DNA of 64,000 bases. Origin: Sycobia sp. Sy_11 (lineage: Eukaryota > Arthropoda > Insecta > Hymenoptera > Epichrysomallidae). The position numbers and the translations under genes were made by a program. The notes beneath the pieces were generated by a model, which saw only the letters and a program-made list of their open reading frames with translations, had not been told where the DNA came from and searched no databases. Positions 26,281 to 38,161 of this stretch are shown here, in pieces. The stretch's first letter is position 1. The number at the start of each line of letters is the position of its first letter. The stretch covers positions 2,972,501-3,036,500 of the forward strand of contig JACCIC010000034.1 in assembly GCA_018907035.1 (NCBI GenBank). Direction: 5' to 3'.

Positions 26281-27420
26281 ATTATATATTTTACGAGATT
26301 TTTTTTCTTCTTAACCGACCCCTGCTCTGATGAATAATGAAGTGCGAATAGCCGAGTTGCTAGATTTTATAGATGTTAGATTCTCTATTATGTGCGGCGC
26401 ATTGAACTTAATCTACGTTAGAAGTTAATTGAATTTCTAAAACTGGTCAGAAGTGTTTTATAAGCTGATGTCATAGCACTTTATATGTCATAGAAAATGA
26501 AACAAAAATTGGACATATTATTAAAGTGTAAAAACAAAGAATTTATTTTCTGGAAATGGTTTAAATCGATGAAAATTTTCATGGGCTATTTCGATCAGAA
26601 ATTAGATGTAAAGGAGGCAATGTTGCTGCTATGTGTAATAATTATAAATTTATTATACTGATAAATTCGAGGGAAGTACTTCGATTTTGAGGATTATAAA
26701 CGATCTATAAAGTTTTTTATATAGTCTTTTTTACAATCTAAGGAGAATTAACAAAAAATTTTATTACATAAAATCAGGATTCAACCTATTTGAGACGGCC
26801 TATGACAATGATCTTTCAGTTAATCTGAAATAAAAATAGGAATTAGATGATAATATATATAACTATCAGCTGAACAATAGCCTAAGGAAAATATTTTACA
26901 ATTCAGATTTTTTGTAGTTTAGAAAAAAGCTCAATTCTTGTGGACTAAGTGCAGGTAGCGACTACTATTCTAGTTTAAAAGCTAGGTCCAATTCATAAAA
27001 CGATCGCACCTATCTGACTTAAAAGCCGTCGTGATCGGTCAATGACGAGGATTGTCAGCAAATTCCTAATACATGTTTGACGCGATTTAGACACATACGG
27101 TTTATGGAGGAAAAATCGATTTTCTTCAATGTTCATTATGTAAAATCAATCGAATACTAATTGTAAATGATGTAAACAAATTAATAAAATAAATCCATAT
27201 ATATGGTCTCTTGCGGATAGTTTCCAAGAAATCTATTAGATTTATCACTAAAGCATTCCGCCGATAACAGACCTACTCTTGAATTATATTAAACTTGGCG
27301 ATAATTCGCCTTTATGCATTTATCGCGGATTATATTTATATATTTCCAAATCCTTTACGATGCACGACCAAATGAGATTCTGCATTTTTATGGAAACATA
27401 ACGAGACTATAACAGAGCGC
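26281..27420. other. AT-rich stretch, nothing recognised
   Basis: No supported feature. Confidence 0.55.
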
Positions 27421-27772
27421 ATCGATCTCGCAACTTTCATTACTACGGCTGAATGCTAGAGTCACGCCGACTTGATGTAAAATAAAAACTCGCTTGGCTC
27501 GCGCCCTCTCTCGGCCTCCGCAGCCCCTTGCAACCGATCGCCATCGTACACATGCCGTCTATATATTCATTTATTGTGATCATGCGCTCGCGGTATACCA
27601 ACCTGCGAAGCACCCGCGCGATTCTACCGCATACTTTCCGATATTAGTTCCGCAATCGTTCGATCTATCATGCGCGCGCCCTCTTCCCCTCTTTCTTCCT
27701 CTTTCTCTATCTTCCTCTCTCCGCATCTCTGATGCACGCTTTGCGCGTACACATATTATATATGTATATATA

Positions 27773-27821
<49 letters not shown>

Positions 27822-28960
27822 CACATTATTCCTGAGATTCTTTCTCGCCGTTCCACCCCTTTCGACTACTCTCGGCTGCCCCTCGCGTCGGCGGCGTCGG
27901 GGGTATTATAATACACAGACGGATAGATCTCGCTCGATGAGCAGGCCGCGGAACCCTCCCAGTCCGCGAAGCTCCGCCGCGCGCCGCCACATATAGCGGT
28001 TCGCCGGTCGCGTTCGCCTATAATGATCTTGTAAATGATCTTTGCGCGTTCGCTATTCCTATCTTCTCCTCACCCTCCCCCTTCTTTTTCCCTCTATACA
28101 GATACGTACATGTACCAGGCATACGCAGAAGCAGCAGCGGCGGCGATGCGGCGGCGCAAGCCGTGGCTCGAGTCGCGTGTACCCCGCGTAGCCCCGCGTA
28201 GCCCCGCGTCGACGATCTCTTCCTCGCTCGTTTTTTCCCGAGCCGCGCTTCCGCGTCGCTGCGCACCGGTCGAACGAGTGGCCGCGCGTGCGCGCTCGCC
28301 GAGGTAAAAAGGTCCCCTATACTAATAGATTGATTACATGCCGCGCGCTTTATTGGCGATCATTAAATGACGGCGGCGGCGCGTCGTCGGCGCGGCGTAA
28401 TTTATCGCCGCCGCCGTCTCGATGCATCCTCCTATCCTCGTCCGTTATTGACTTTTTACCCAAGCGGGAGACGAGCGCCACTCGCACGGCACGGGCGCCC
28501 CATCGGAGCGATCCTCCCGAGGTTGCTCTTCCGTCTCGTCCTCCCTATCTCGCTCTATCTCGGCTCTCCCCCTGCCGCTCCTTCCTCCATAAGTCGCCGA
28601 TCGAACGATGTCGGTCTGCTGATTTTGAAAGTAAAACCTTCCCGGAAAGAGAGAAGATCGGTGCGCCCTCGCGAGCGCGAGCTTGACTTTGCATTCGAAA
28701 CGCGCGCGAGAATGTAATACCGTGCTTGAGGCCCGTGAGAAAGCGAGGAATATATAGGGATCGGCAAGTCCGTGGGGAGGAAGTGAGAGAGAGAGGGGGG
28801 GGGGAAGAGATAAAGAGAGCCGAGCACGGGGATCGGTATAATGACTGCATAGGAGCGCGCATTGCACATACTGATGCCGATATGACGCTACTCCGCTCGC
28901 CGACTGGACGATACCTCGGCCCGTCGTAATTATTACCCCCTTCCCGGTATTATATATGTA
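27421..28960. other. Large CpG-rich block
   Basis: The longest GC-rich block of the window. It includes an AT array at 27752-27816, three copies of a 10-bp unit CCCCGCGTAG at 28182-28210, a GCGGCG-rich segment at 28130-28420 and a G run at 28795-28804. Many frames of 60-140 codons overlap on both strands, which argues against any one being real. A CpG-island-like promoter or regulatory region is possible. Confidence 0.5.
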
Positions 28961-30044
28961 CCGGGGTACGTTTTATGAAGCACGATGAAGTTATATAGTT
29001 CGAAGAATCATATTTCTTCGTAATTGTTGCGGGGCGGAGAAAAAATTGACACCGCAGAGAGAGACTGGCATTTTTCATTGAGTGTATAACAATATTCCGA
29101 TCGTTCCAATTACTTTCAAGATTCCATTATTATTATTATTATTAATTTAAAAATTATTATTGTTGTTATTGTTCTTACTGTTGTTGATGTTGTTATTGAA
29201 GTATTTTAAGAAGCTTCACAATATTTACTCATTATGAAAAAGATGTTCGAAATAATAGCTGTATAAAAATTCTTATATATTTTCCAAAGATAAACATTAC
29301 TTAAAAAAAGAACATCTCTGTTTTAGTATCTGACGGTACTCGTTTTTTCTACTAGAGCTGTTACAGTATAGTGCCCTCTATGACATATATTTTTATTTTC
29401 ATTTTATTTCATTGTTATTTGCATAATTTATATTTTTATTTCATTGTCGATAAATTAAATATACCTGTACATGAATTTATGCGTATATCCGTTAGACGTA
29501 GATTTTTTTCACGCGAATAAAAATAGCTTCAATCGGGGTAAATTTGCTGTTTAATAAGAATAAAGTACAGCGTAGATTGTAGAACCTGTTCAAAGTTTAC
29601 ATTTATTGTTTGTTTTTTTTCCTTTCAAGTAAAACTTTTAACAATAATTGTTCCATGATCCTTTATTTACAAAATATTACAATAATACATTAAATTATTA
29701 TTTATATTATCATTAATGTAAATATATCGAAAACTATTAACTTTGTAGTAGAAAATAACTGTATATTTAATAAAAGTGCTATCTAAGATTGGAAAGGTAT
29801 AGAATTTCACATGTCTCGTTGTAAAAAATTCAATATAATAGATAAGCTTCAAATACAGAGGCTAGCTATCAATTTAACCAAAATTCTGTAATCACTTCGC
29901 GAATGAATACATTTTTATACTGTAGTTTTTCCAACTACTAGGGGTGTTACTCTAAACCACCTCTTTTTTCTTTCCCTAATCATCGGCGCGAATGAACGAC
30001 GGTAGAGAGCATACGTGGGAACTGCGCGAGCCCAGTTCTCGTTA

Positions 30045-30047
<3 letters not shown>
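28961..30047. other. AT-rich stretch with ATT/GTT trinucleotides
   Basis: An imperfect ATT then GTT trinucleotide tract lies at about 29127-29200. Nothing else is recognised. Confidence 0.6.

Positions 30048-30092
<45 letters not shown>
30048..30092. repeat. (CT)22 microsatellite
   Basis: Pure CT array. Confidence 0.95.
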
Positions 30093-30094
<2 letters not shown>

Positions 30095-30427
30095 ATATGT
30101 TTAAACAAGATTGAGGCGAAGGCATTTCACTGCCACTACCCTAAGCCCAGTTTTGGATCCACCTCGTTTTTGACACTTCTGATTAATCACTCGATGGACT
30201 CGACGTACTATTCTCTCTCTCCTCTCTCTCTCTCTTCTTCTCGCTCTCGTTCGTATAGTTTAATCTTGCTGCGTAAAAATCCCTCGCAAACAGCTGATGA
30301 TGAGCCGGAATTGCGATCGTGATTTATTAATAGAAATTATTTCATTTGTAATGACAATTAGGCCCGATGTATGAGCGACCATCAGCATGCCGGTCTCTAA
30401 TACGGGACTTCGGGTCATAATATAAAT

Positions 30428-30429
<2 letters not shown>

Positions 30430-30481
<52 letters not shown>

Positions 30482-30507
30482 AAAGAGAGAGAGAGAGAGA
30501 GAGAGAG
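30430..30507. repeat. (TA)n-(GA)n compound microsatellite
   Basis: TA array at 30430-30480, then GA array at 30484-30507. Confidence 0.95.
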
Positions 30508-30840
30508 GATCTGCCGTATCTTGCGAGATCCTCGATGATTTACGATGCCGCGCGAGGCCTTTTTTCTCAGTTCCGCTCATTCTCCCTCCTTCTTCGTCTT
30601 TTTTTGCTCCTCGCACGATAGTTTGCGAGAGAGCCCGCTCTATGTATGATTTCAGGTCCAGGGAGTTGATAAGCTATACAGTCGTAACTCGCGATTGGCG
30701 TATACAGTTTACACTTTTTACACCTGCTGCGGTATATAATAAAGTAACGCTAATATATAATAGCGAGCCTCGTCGTTCGAGGACCTTGTTTTCCTTAAAA
30801 TTAAAACAGGAAAAAAAAATAAAAAAAATGTAGCTGACCA
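30508..30840. other. Mixed stretch, nothing recognised
   Basis: No supported feature. Confidence 0.5.
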
Positions 30841-31268
30841 ACTATATCCGAGAGCACAGCTGAAAACGGGTAAACGAGGCCCCTGACGTAAGCGCGGCGG
30901 CCGTACGCCACGAAGCGCTCGCCCGTAACGGAAGCGTCGTTGCAGCATATCGACTCTCCCCCTGCCCCCGCGTCTCGTTTCGCCCGCGCGATGGCGCGTC
31001 AAGTCATCCTCTAGTTGCGCTCGCGCGCGGCTCGCGGAGCGGGGAGTTATTCAGAGCCGATCGGGCTTCGCTACCGAGCGCCGATACGCCCCGCACCGCG
31101 CGCATCGGCGACACGCGCTCGACCCTGATGCAGCGCTCTCGTATAAGCGCGAAGCAGCAGCAGCGCCGACGCGACCGTAAATCTCCATCCGCGAGGGCCG
31201 CGCGGCGGAAACTGGTTATACGAAATAGGCTGCGCGAGACCGAGGCTCTCCCAGGAGTTATGTCCTGC

Positions 31269-31329
<61 letters not shown>

Positions 31330-31403
31330 CACTGCGAATGCAAAGTTTCTCTCCCTCTCTCTCTCTCCCTCTCTCGCCGTGTCTGAGTGTAAAAAAGAGA
31401 ATG

Positions 31404-31441
<38 letters not shown>

Positions 31442-31530
31442 TCCGGGCCTCACACTCACGCGCGACGACCGCATCCTCTTCCGTCGTAATATACTTCCCT
31501 CTTCTACGCACGCGTCTTCGTTCGCGTTAT
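30841..31530. other. CpG-rich block with (AT)n and (GA)n
   Basis: CG-dense DNA containing an AT array at 31269-31324 and a GA array at 31409-31439. The 134- to 156-codon frames are carried by these arrays. Confidence 0.6.
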
Positions 31531-32810
31531 AACCGAATATCTGCGGAAAGTGTAAAGTTAAGCATGCTAAAAACAGTAAATAAATGCTTTAAAGAGGTAT
31601 TAGGTCATCACTCTTTAGCTGTGAGTATAAGAAAGTCGCCCTCTCTCTCTCTCTAATATTCTCATGCCCTTTCATTTATGATCGAGATTAGTTTTTGATA
31701 CGGCTGGAATTACATTACTATTGAAATGTAGATCAGTACTTTCGATTTATATTTTCTAGTTTTTTTTCTTAGTCTAAATTTAGTAAAATTCCATAACTAG
31801 CGACTAGCTGGTTGAAATAGCATTCCATTTCCAATCAATCATATCAGAGTTTTCTATTCAGAAGCTATTGTTTTTGATTTGTATGTAGTCATATGAAATA
31901 AAAAGTAATCTAATTATAATAAAATTGAAAATAAATTATTGAAGAATCGTAAAAGATCTTATCAATATTTTGAAATGAATATTTGGAAACTCTAATTCGT
32001 CTCAGAATTGTTTAATGCTTATATTGAAGTTAATACTAAGTTGAGATAAAATGCTTTCTGTATTATGCATATTCACCTCTTTTGTACAGATTTTTTAATT
32101 TGTTTATAAAAAAATTTGGCTCAGCAATTTCAATTTTGATACTACATTTGAATATTATAAATAATAAAACTACAGCTTAAAATAAAACATTATGTACAAT
32201 TTATTAGTACGACATACTTGAATATCCAACTCATTATATTTATCTTAATAAATCAATAAACAATTTGTTATCTACGCAATTTAAAATAACTGTATCAACT
32301 ATTCATCTTTCAGTTTGTATTCAAATACACATAATATTATAATCAGATAATCTCTCCCATTAGATTCAATCTTTACAGCAGAATTATTTTCGCTATACAC
32401 AATGAGAAGCTATCTGCGCATTTTTACTTCTGCCGATTCTTTAACTGCTATACGAACATTAAACAATAATCATATAATGTTTATAGTTTATCCTTATATA
32501 TTATACATAATAAATACATAAACTTCTGCCCAATATTGAAAATAATTGTGAGCTTAGACTCTATTGTATTTCGTTTAATATTGTAATATATGAAAACGTA
32601 AAATTTAATTGCACCTATCAAAAAATTAGTATCTATACTGAAATATTTAAAATTTTACATAAATTACATTCAGAAGATTCAAAGAAATTGTATGAAAAAA
32701 TAAAGGAAATTAAGAGTTCATAAAATAATTAGAAATTTTAATAATAAGGATTAGGAACGTATATGATGGCGTGGATTCAATAAATAGGGTCAAATTTAGT
32801 TTTAATGTTT
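31531..32810. other. AT-rich stretch, nothing recognised
   Basis: No supported feature. Confidence 0.55.
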
Positions 32811-33250
32811 ATTTAATATTATATCGCGAGGCATAAAAGACCTCCACTCGGTGAGTGGATGAAAAAGCCTTTATTTAACAAACAGATTTTATCATTTAAC
32901 GCAAGCTCGATGAAGATCGCACACTCGATTTATATAGAAGCTTTATAAACAGAAATTTCGCATATCTTACTTACGGACTCAGTTCTGCATACTTTATCAC
33001 ACATTACGCATACAACGGAGTACTCCAGCGCGATACCTGACTGTGGCGAGCAGCGATTTTACGGATGATGAGGTGCCAACAAAGGGGAGGAAGATTCCAC
33101 GAGTCACCTCCTGCTCTGTGTCGTGGCCTCGACGTCTCAGGAACGGGTGCAGGCCTTGCCACGGACAGCAGCCATCGGGCATAATTGCCGCCGGAAACTT
33201 CCTCGGAGCGATGTCTCCACAGGACCAAGTGTCCTGTCCCGCCAACACGC
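32811..33250 (-). mobile_element. Possible solo LTR
   Basis: On the minus strand the segment begins TGTTGGCGGGACAGGACAC, is GC-rich for 250 bp, then has a TATA-like CTATATAAATCG (about 32927-32938), a poly(A) signal AATAAA about 65 bp downstream (near 32874), and ends in AT-rich sequence near TTAAATAAACA. That order (TG start, U3, TATA, AATAAA, CA end) is what an LTR would show. No target-site duplication, primer-binding site or second copy is visible, so this stays a candidate. The short frames inside look non-coding. Confidence 0.35.
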
Positions 33251-34867
33251 CTGCTGTTTACGCCGTTTATTCGCTCACTAAAATCACACAAAATATACAC
33301 GCTTGTAGTCTAGTGGACTTAAACTATTTATCTACTGATTAGCGTAAGGTAATATAAATATTGAAAATAAATATAACATGAAATATAACTAAATACAATT
33401 AAAAGTAATCGAGAGAACGAAGGATGCGCAACCGAATAAACTAAAGAGCTAAGCGCGTGGTGAGTCTCGCACGAAACTGGAAACAACGTCTACTCTGAAC
33501 GAAGATCTGGCACCAAGTAAAGTATATTTATCAAAGATTCGCAGCTGAATGTGAGTGTCAAAACCGGCTCTCAATGTGTCCTGCACGAGGTCGGGAGATG
33601 CCGGTCATACTTCCTTCTCACTATTGCTTAGAGAGCCGAGCGAGAAAGCGCATTGCGTAAACAGAAATAAATATAGGAAAAGCGCTCACGAAAACACTTC
33701 TGAATACAATCAAAAATTGAGATCAAGCCAAAGCCCTATTCTATTACTTTCATTATATTGTATATAAAAAATGTAAGCCATGGTTCTATAAAAAAGAATC
33801 CGCTGCTTAAAATCGTTAATTCTCTTAAAATAAAAGCATATTGAAATAATGCAAACTATCGTACGCTCTTATGTCCAAAAACTAATATGCGATTTTTCTT
33901 GCCAGTGCAATAACTCGTAGCAGCATCTGAATTATAATCTGGTGACATGTCAACTAGATCATAAAAAGCGATCGGAATTTCAAAAATTCATTAGAATCTT
34001 TTATTAATAAATTATAACGTAATGTTATTATGGTGCTATTGTACAGTGGTTCCGAACCGTTCCGAACCCAGTATAAACTGTAGGCCCACAAAAGCCGCAA
34101 TGATGTACAGATCTGTACCAAAAAGAAAAGATCAGCAATAATGAAAAGTTTTGGAACACAACCGGCCGATAAAACGAAAGCTAGGTGCGGCTGGGAATAT
34201 TTATGTGTAACATTATGTAACATTATATAACATTTTTACTTAGGATACCGATGGCGAAATTGTTTTTCAAATACTTTTAATTTTATCATTTTGTTAATCT
34301 TTTTTTTAACAAAATAATATTGCTTTTATTTATTGTATATTTACTATTATATTATATTTAGTATTATATTTATTATAATATCCCATTTAATTCAATATCA
34401 TTTTTATACAAATAAACATACATGTATTTATTAATCTATCTTGGCACAAGAAAATCCTAACACGTATATTTCTTACCTCGTATCTTCAGTTCCCTTAATT
34501 TCCGAACTGCGCAATTTCGTACGAGCGTGCGCGCGCGTGTGTGTGTTATATTCCACCGCAATTTGTCGATTACCCAACACTGATCGCACATCTCACGAAG
34601 TACAACTAAATTTGTATATATTTCTGCGCGTATGTAAGCAAGATGTCCGGCATAGAAATTTGTAAACGTGCTAGCTGCGCAGGCGTCCATATCTTTAGAG
34701 GATTTACAGTTCTCACCGCTAGAATTCCATCTCTTTTACGTATCAGCGCGTCTATTTGCAAAGCTTACCAACGACTTAACTTTCGTTAACATTCAAACTT
34801 TTTCAGGATAATACGGGTTGGTCTGCAGTCACGTACTTAATGAATTTTAATGATAAATACGTTATAG

Positions 34868-34869
<2 letters not shown>
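33251..34869. other. AT-rich stretch, nothing firm
   Basis: On the minus strand TTGGTGCCAGATC (about 33500-33512) faintly resembles a retroelement primer-binding site, but no LTR pair supports it. No gene is seen. Confidence 0.45.

Positions 34870-34911
<42 letters not shown>
34870..34911. repeat. (AT)21 microsatellite
   Basis: Pure AT array just before the arm of the palindromic family. Confidence 0.95.
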
Positions 34912-34914
<3 letters not shown>

Positions 34915-34930
34915 TAATATATATATATAA

Positions 34931-35071
34931 ATTAATAAATATTTTTTTATTGGTCTAACAGTCCAATCAATTCAATCTAAAAATAAAAAACAAAATAAAA
35001 ATAAAAATAAATAAATAAAAATAAAATAAAAATTAAAAATAAAAATTAAATTAAAAATTAAATTAAAATTA
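34931..35071 (+). mobile_element. Half copy of the palindromic element
   Basis: Matches the left arm of the 5531-5744 element: ATTAATAAATATTTTTTTAT, then ACAGTCCAATCAATTCAATC, then A-rich AAAAT units. The right arm is missing. The segment lies directly next to the Penelope-like relic. Confidence 0.75.
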
Positions 35072-35075
35072 TAAT

Positions 35076-35177
35076 GACAGTCAGACTACCCTTGTTTACA
35101 TTCACCCCCGTAGATTAATCTGAAAATAAAATATTAGCTAAAAAAATTCTTTGTTAGTAAAGTGCAGTCTGACTGTC
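35076..35177. repeat. Perfect 12-bp inverted repeat
   Basis: GACAGTCAGACT (35076-35087) and AGTCTGACTGTC (35166-35177) are exact reverse complements separated by 78 bp. The pair sits between the palindromic arm and the 3' end of the Penelope-like relic and may be an end structure of one of them. Confidence 0.7.
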
Positions 35178-35205
35178 CCCAACACCCTTACCTAATTGAA
35201 GACTT

Positions 35206-35245
35206 GTCCAACGTTTCGAGCTCGCTACGGCTCCTCATCAGGGAC
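35206..35245 (-). ncRNA. Hammerhead-ribozyme-like motif of a Penelope-like element
   Basis: On the minus strand, CTGATGAG (35234-35241) is followed 16 bases later by CGAAAC (35213-35218), the two conserved core boxes of hammerhead ribozymes. The flanks GTCC (35242-35245) and GGAC (35206-35209) can pair as stem I, and A-C/G-U gives a two-base stem III without a loop, as in minimal ribozymes that act as dimers. Stem II (GAGC/GCTC) pairs only with one extra base, so activity is doubtful. Penelope-like elements are known to carry such minimal hammerheads, and this one lies just downstream of a GIY-YIG gene. Confidence 0.5.
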
Positions 35246-35340
35246 TAATCTAAACCTTATATTCTAATCTATATATACCCATCCCCAACACCAAATTTCT
35301 AAATATAAATTCCCCCTCTACACAAATTGTCCAAAACCAA

Positions 35341-35829
35341 TCAATTTAATAAGGAATGATAAGCACTGTCCAATCTAGCAGACTTTAACATTAAATTCAC
35401 ATTATTTCGATTTTTGGAAATGTGAATACTTTCAAGACTCTCCCGTTTATACTTATTATTAATACCATGTTCCAAAATATCCACATTCACAAAATCAAAA
35501 GAATGTAAAAACTTTAAACAATGCTCTTTTAAACCGGAAGTAATATGTGAGCTACGTAAACTATATTTATGTTCATAAATTTTCTTTTTTAAATATCTAC
35601 CTGTTTGTCCAATATACTATTTATGACAATCCATGCAATTAATCTTGTAAACAACTCCTGATTTTAAGCATAAATCATCCCTATCTTTGCAATTATTAAA
35701 CAATCTACTCAAATTATTGCTATTTTTAAAGAAAATTGATATAGATAGCTTACTTAGTTGGATAGGTTTTTGAATATTCAATTCACACCGCCAATTCGAA
35801 AACAAGATTGGGATACTGAAGGGGGTCAT
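35341..35829 (-). pseudogene. Penelope-like element GIY-YIG endonuclease, broken
   Basis: The 163-codon minus-strand frame is interrupted by one in-frame TAG (35617-35619). Before the stop it reads KNSNNLSRLF...SGVVYKINCMDCHK, and right after it YIGQTGRYLKKKIYEHK, then an ordinary C-terminal region ending at TGA (35341-35343). VVYKI and YIGQTGR are the two halves of the GIY-YIG nuclease signature, and CMDC is part of the Cys/His pattern typical of Penelope-like elements. In an intact element this domain follows a reverse transcriptase and nicks the target DNA. Here the reverse transcriptase is missing, with homology ending near 35830. The downstream hammerhead-like motif fits the same element class. 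Confidence 0.85.
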
Positions 35830-36020
35830 TGTGTTATTGTTCGAACTATTAAAACATCACTTAAAGATTGTAGACATAGATATTTACTGTTAGTAAGAGA
35901 AGCATTTATTAAAAATAATTATGCAATTGAATTTATAAATAAAATGATTGCCGAGAGATTATAAGCAAAGAAATACTCTTGAACTAATTTTATTAAATAT
36001 TGTAATTAATACAAGGGTAT
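35830..36020 (+). pseudogene. Possible inverted fragment of a Penelope-like element
   Basis: The plus-strand frame includes REAFIKNNYAIEFINKMIAERL and stops at TAA near 35962. The F-I-x-N-N-Y-x-I-x-F-I-N pattern resembles the linker between reverse transcriptase and GIY-YIG in Penelope-like elements, and the frame lies head-to-head with the minus-strand endonuclease. Such inverted arrangements are known for this class. The similarity is short and judged by eye. Confidence 0.25.
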
Positions 36021-36708
36021 TTATTGGTTTTGTAAATAAAATTTTACAGGCACAGTATTAGTGTATAATTTGTACATAGTTTTCAATATATCTCAAAGGA
36101 AACAGCATCATGACCGCATGTTCACATACTTTTTTCTCCAAATTCTGCAACTTATTATATCAAATAAAAGTGTACAATAGAAGAAAAAGTATGAGCTTTA
36201 ATAACAACAAGTATAACAGAAAAAGTAACCAAAGAAGCAAAAGTCAGAATGGCATCAATTGCTGCAAGGAAAATACACAGTATCGAGGTTTTGCTTTCAT
36301 AGTAAACTCGGAAATCAATAGAATGCAGAGAAAGGCTGGATAAAAGTGTTTTTATTTTGGCCACTCCTTATCAAGGAAAAAATAGTATTCCCAGTAATTT
36401 TGTTTTTGCGCAGATATCATTTAATAAGCATTCTGTCATAAAAACATAATTATTTTGGTCGTTCATCCACAGCCGATTTTATACTATCCATGGATGATAA
36501 GCATGCTTACTCGGTTAAAATTTCATTGAAAGTAATTTATATTGGATGAAATAGTATTTTTAAATGTATCGAATGAATATTAATATTAGAATTCTTACTA
36601 ATGGGAATTTGAGAGTTTTTCAAGATATGGAATTAGGAAAAAATTCAAACAATGAACTGAATCCAATATTATGCATACTACTTATTAGAATATTATAAAT
36701 TACTACTG

Positions 36709-36745
<37 letters not shown>

Positions 36746-38124
36746 CAATATATAAATTAATAATTTATATCTTCAATTAGTATTATTATTATCATTAAGG
36801 TTACATAACTATATTTAGCATATAGATCAAGACTGGAAGTAAATTTCAGTTTCTTTTTTAATAAACATTCATATCATCAATTTATTTCAAGGATAATAAT
36901 AGGAAACTTACCAGTTCAGACTGTGCATAAGGCCATTTTTTAAGGCGTCATGAACTCATGACCTGTAGGCCTTAGTGAAATTTCAGCTGCTAAAAGATTA
37001 CCGAGCCAAAGCCAAATTTCTCTGATTCTGCCTGTGTTTTCGGAATCAATACAGGAGAGTGAATATAACATTAGGCATAACTGGCGAATGGGCAATGATA
37101 TTTTGTATCTCCAGATAGAGTGCTTGTTCGAGACTTTACAATATAACAGGTGCTACTGGACTTGAAGCGATATATCCAAAGAATAGCCAATGTTGGTAGG
37201 GGCTCAACAGTTAATGCAATAAAAAAAGAAGGGCGAAAAATATTTGTGTCACGCAAACGTGCGGAAATTGCGTAACAACGGTCAATGAAAAAAAATATAA
37301 ATATTTTTTGAATTCTTCAAAAATCGTCACCCATCGAAGTAGTTGCTGAAGTCAGTGCTGCTCTCCTCATTGATAATCGAATTTAATTTTTCGATTAATA
37401 ATTACTTAATGCCAATGTATCACGAAAATATGAATATTTTTTAATATTTATCATAATAAAGTTAGAAAATGCAAAATAATATCAAAATGTTCATAAGTAT
37501 AGATTAAAATTGTTGCAGTTGTTATGTTATGTTTTTCATATTAATATTATTAGCTATGTACCTATTTTGAATTATTTTTAAATGAAAGATTTTCAAATGT
37601 ATTCTTAAATTGTAAATAAAAGTCGAGCGTATAATTGTCAAAAGTTGTATTTGACTTTATTTATAGTCTTCGCATATTAAAGAAACTAAAATTTATATAA
37701 ACAGTTCCTTAACCCAATATACCATTTCCAATAATTGTATAAAATATGAAAATACCTTGTATTCTCGGAAGCATATTCTAAATGAAATACATATCTACGG
37801 TGCATTCTCATGCGCGCCTGCGGGGTGGCGATAGGCATACGGATAAACATACCGCGCGAAAGAGATGTGCCCGTGTAACATGAAGGCAACAAATGTTCGG
37901 CGCAGCCTAGCAAGGTGTTCCAGTTAGTCCGTATATACCATCGTACCGTTATACCAGGTTCTACCTGCCGGCGCCCCGGTGCACGGCCTGGACATTGCGG
38001 ACGCGGGGAAGGAACGAAGATTGAGAGTAGGGTGGCCGATTGCGTGAGCAAATTTACAATTAATTGAATCGTTTGTTGCTGCGCAGAGAACAGCGCGACC
38101 GTATAAGGCCGAGGCGCGGAGGGA

Positions 38125-38128
<4 letters not shown>
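36021..38128. other. AT-rich stretch with minor GC-richer patches
   Basis: Contains a short AT array at about 36713-36741 and patches at 36900-37260 and 37790-38060 that keep frames open on both strands without a recognised family. No firm feature. Confidence 0.5.

Positions 38129-38158
<30 letters not shown>
38129..38158. repeat. (GA)15 microsatellite
   Basis: Pure GA array. Confidence 0.95.

Positions 38159-38161
<3 letters not shown>

Noticed and set aside
28288..28869. Six overlapping frames of 104-140 codons
   Set aside because: Stop codons are rare in this GC-rich block by composition. Having all six is evidence against any.
33043..33342. 99-codon plus frame and two overlapping minus frames as genes
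   Set aside because: They lie inside the LTR-like GC-rich segment and show no family motif.
33500..33512. Retroelement primer-binding site TTGGTGCCAGATC on the minus strand
   Set aside because: No LTR pair flanks it, and the candidate LTR nearby lies on the wrong side for a 5' LTR.
36900..37260. Possible decayed gene in a less AT-rich patch
   Set aside because: Frames are short in both directions and no phrase matched a family I know.
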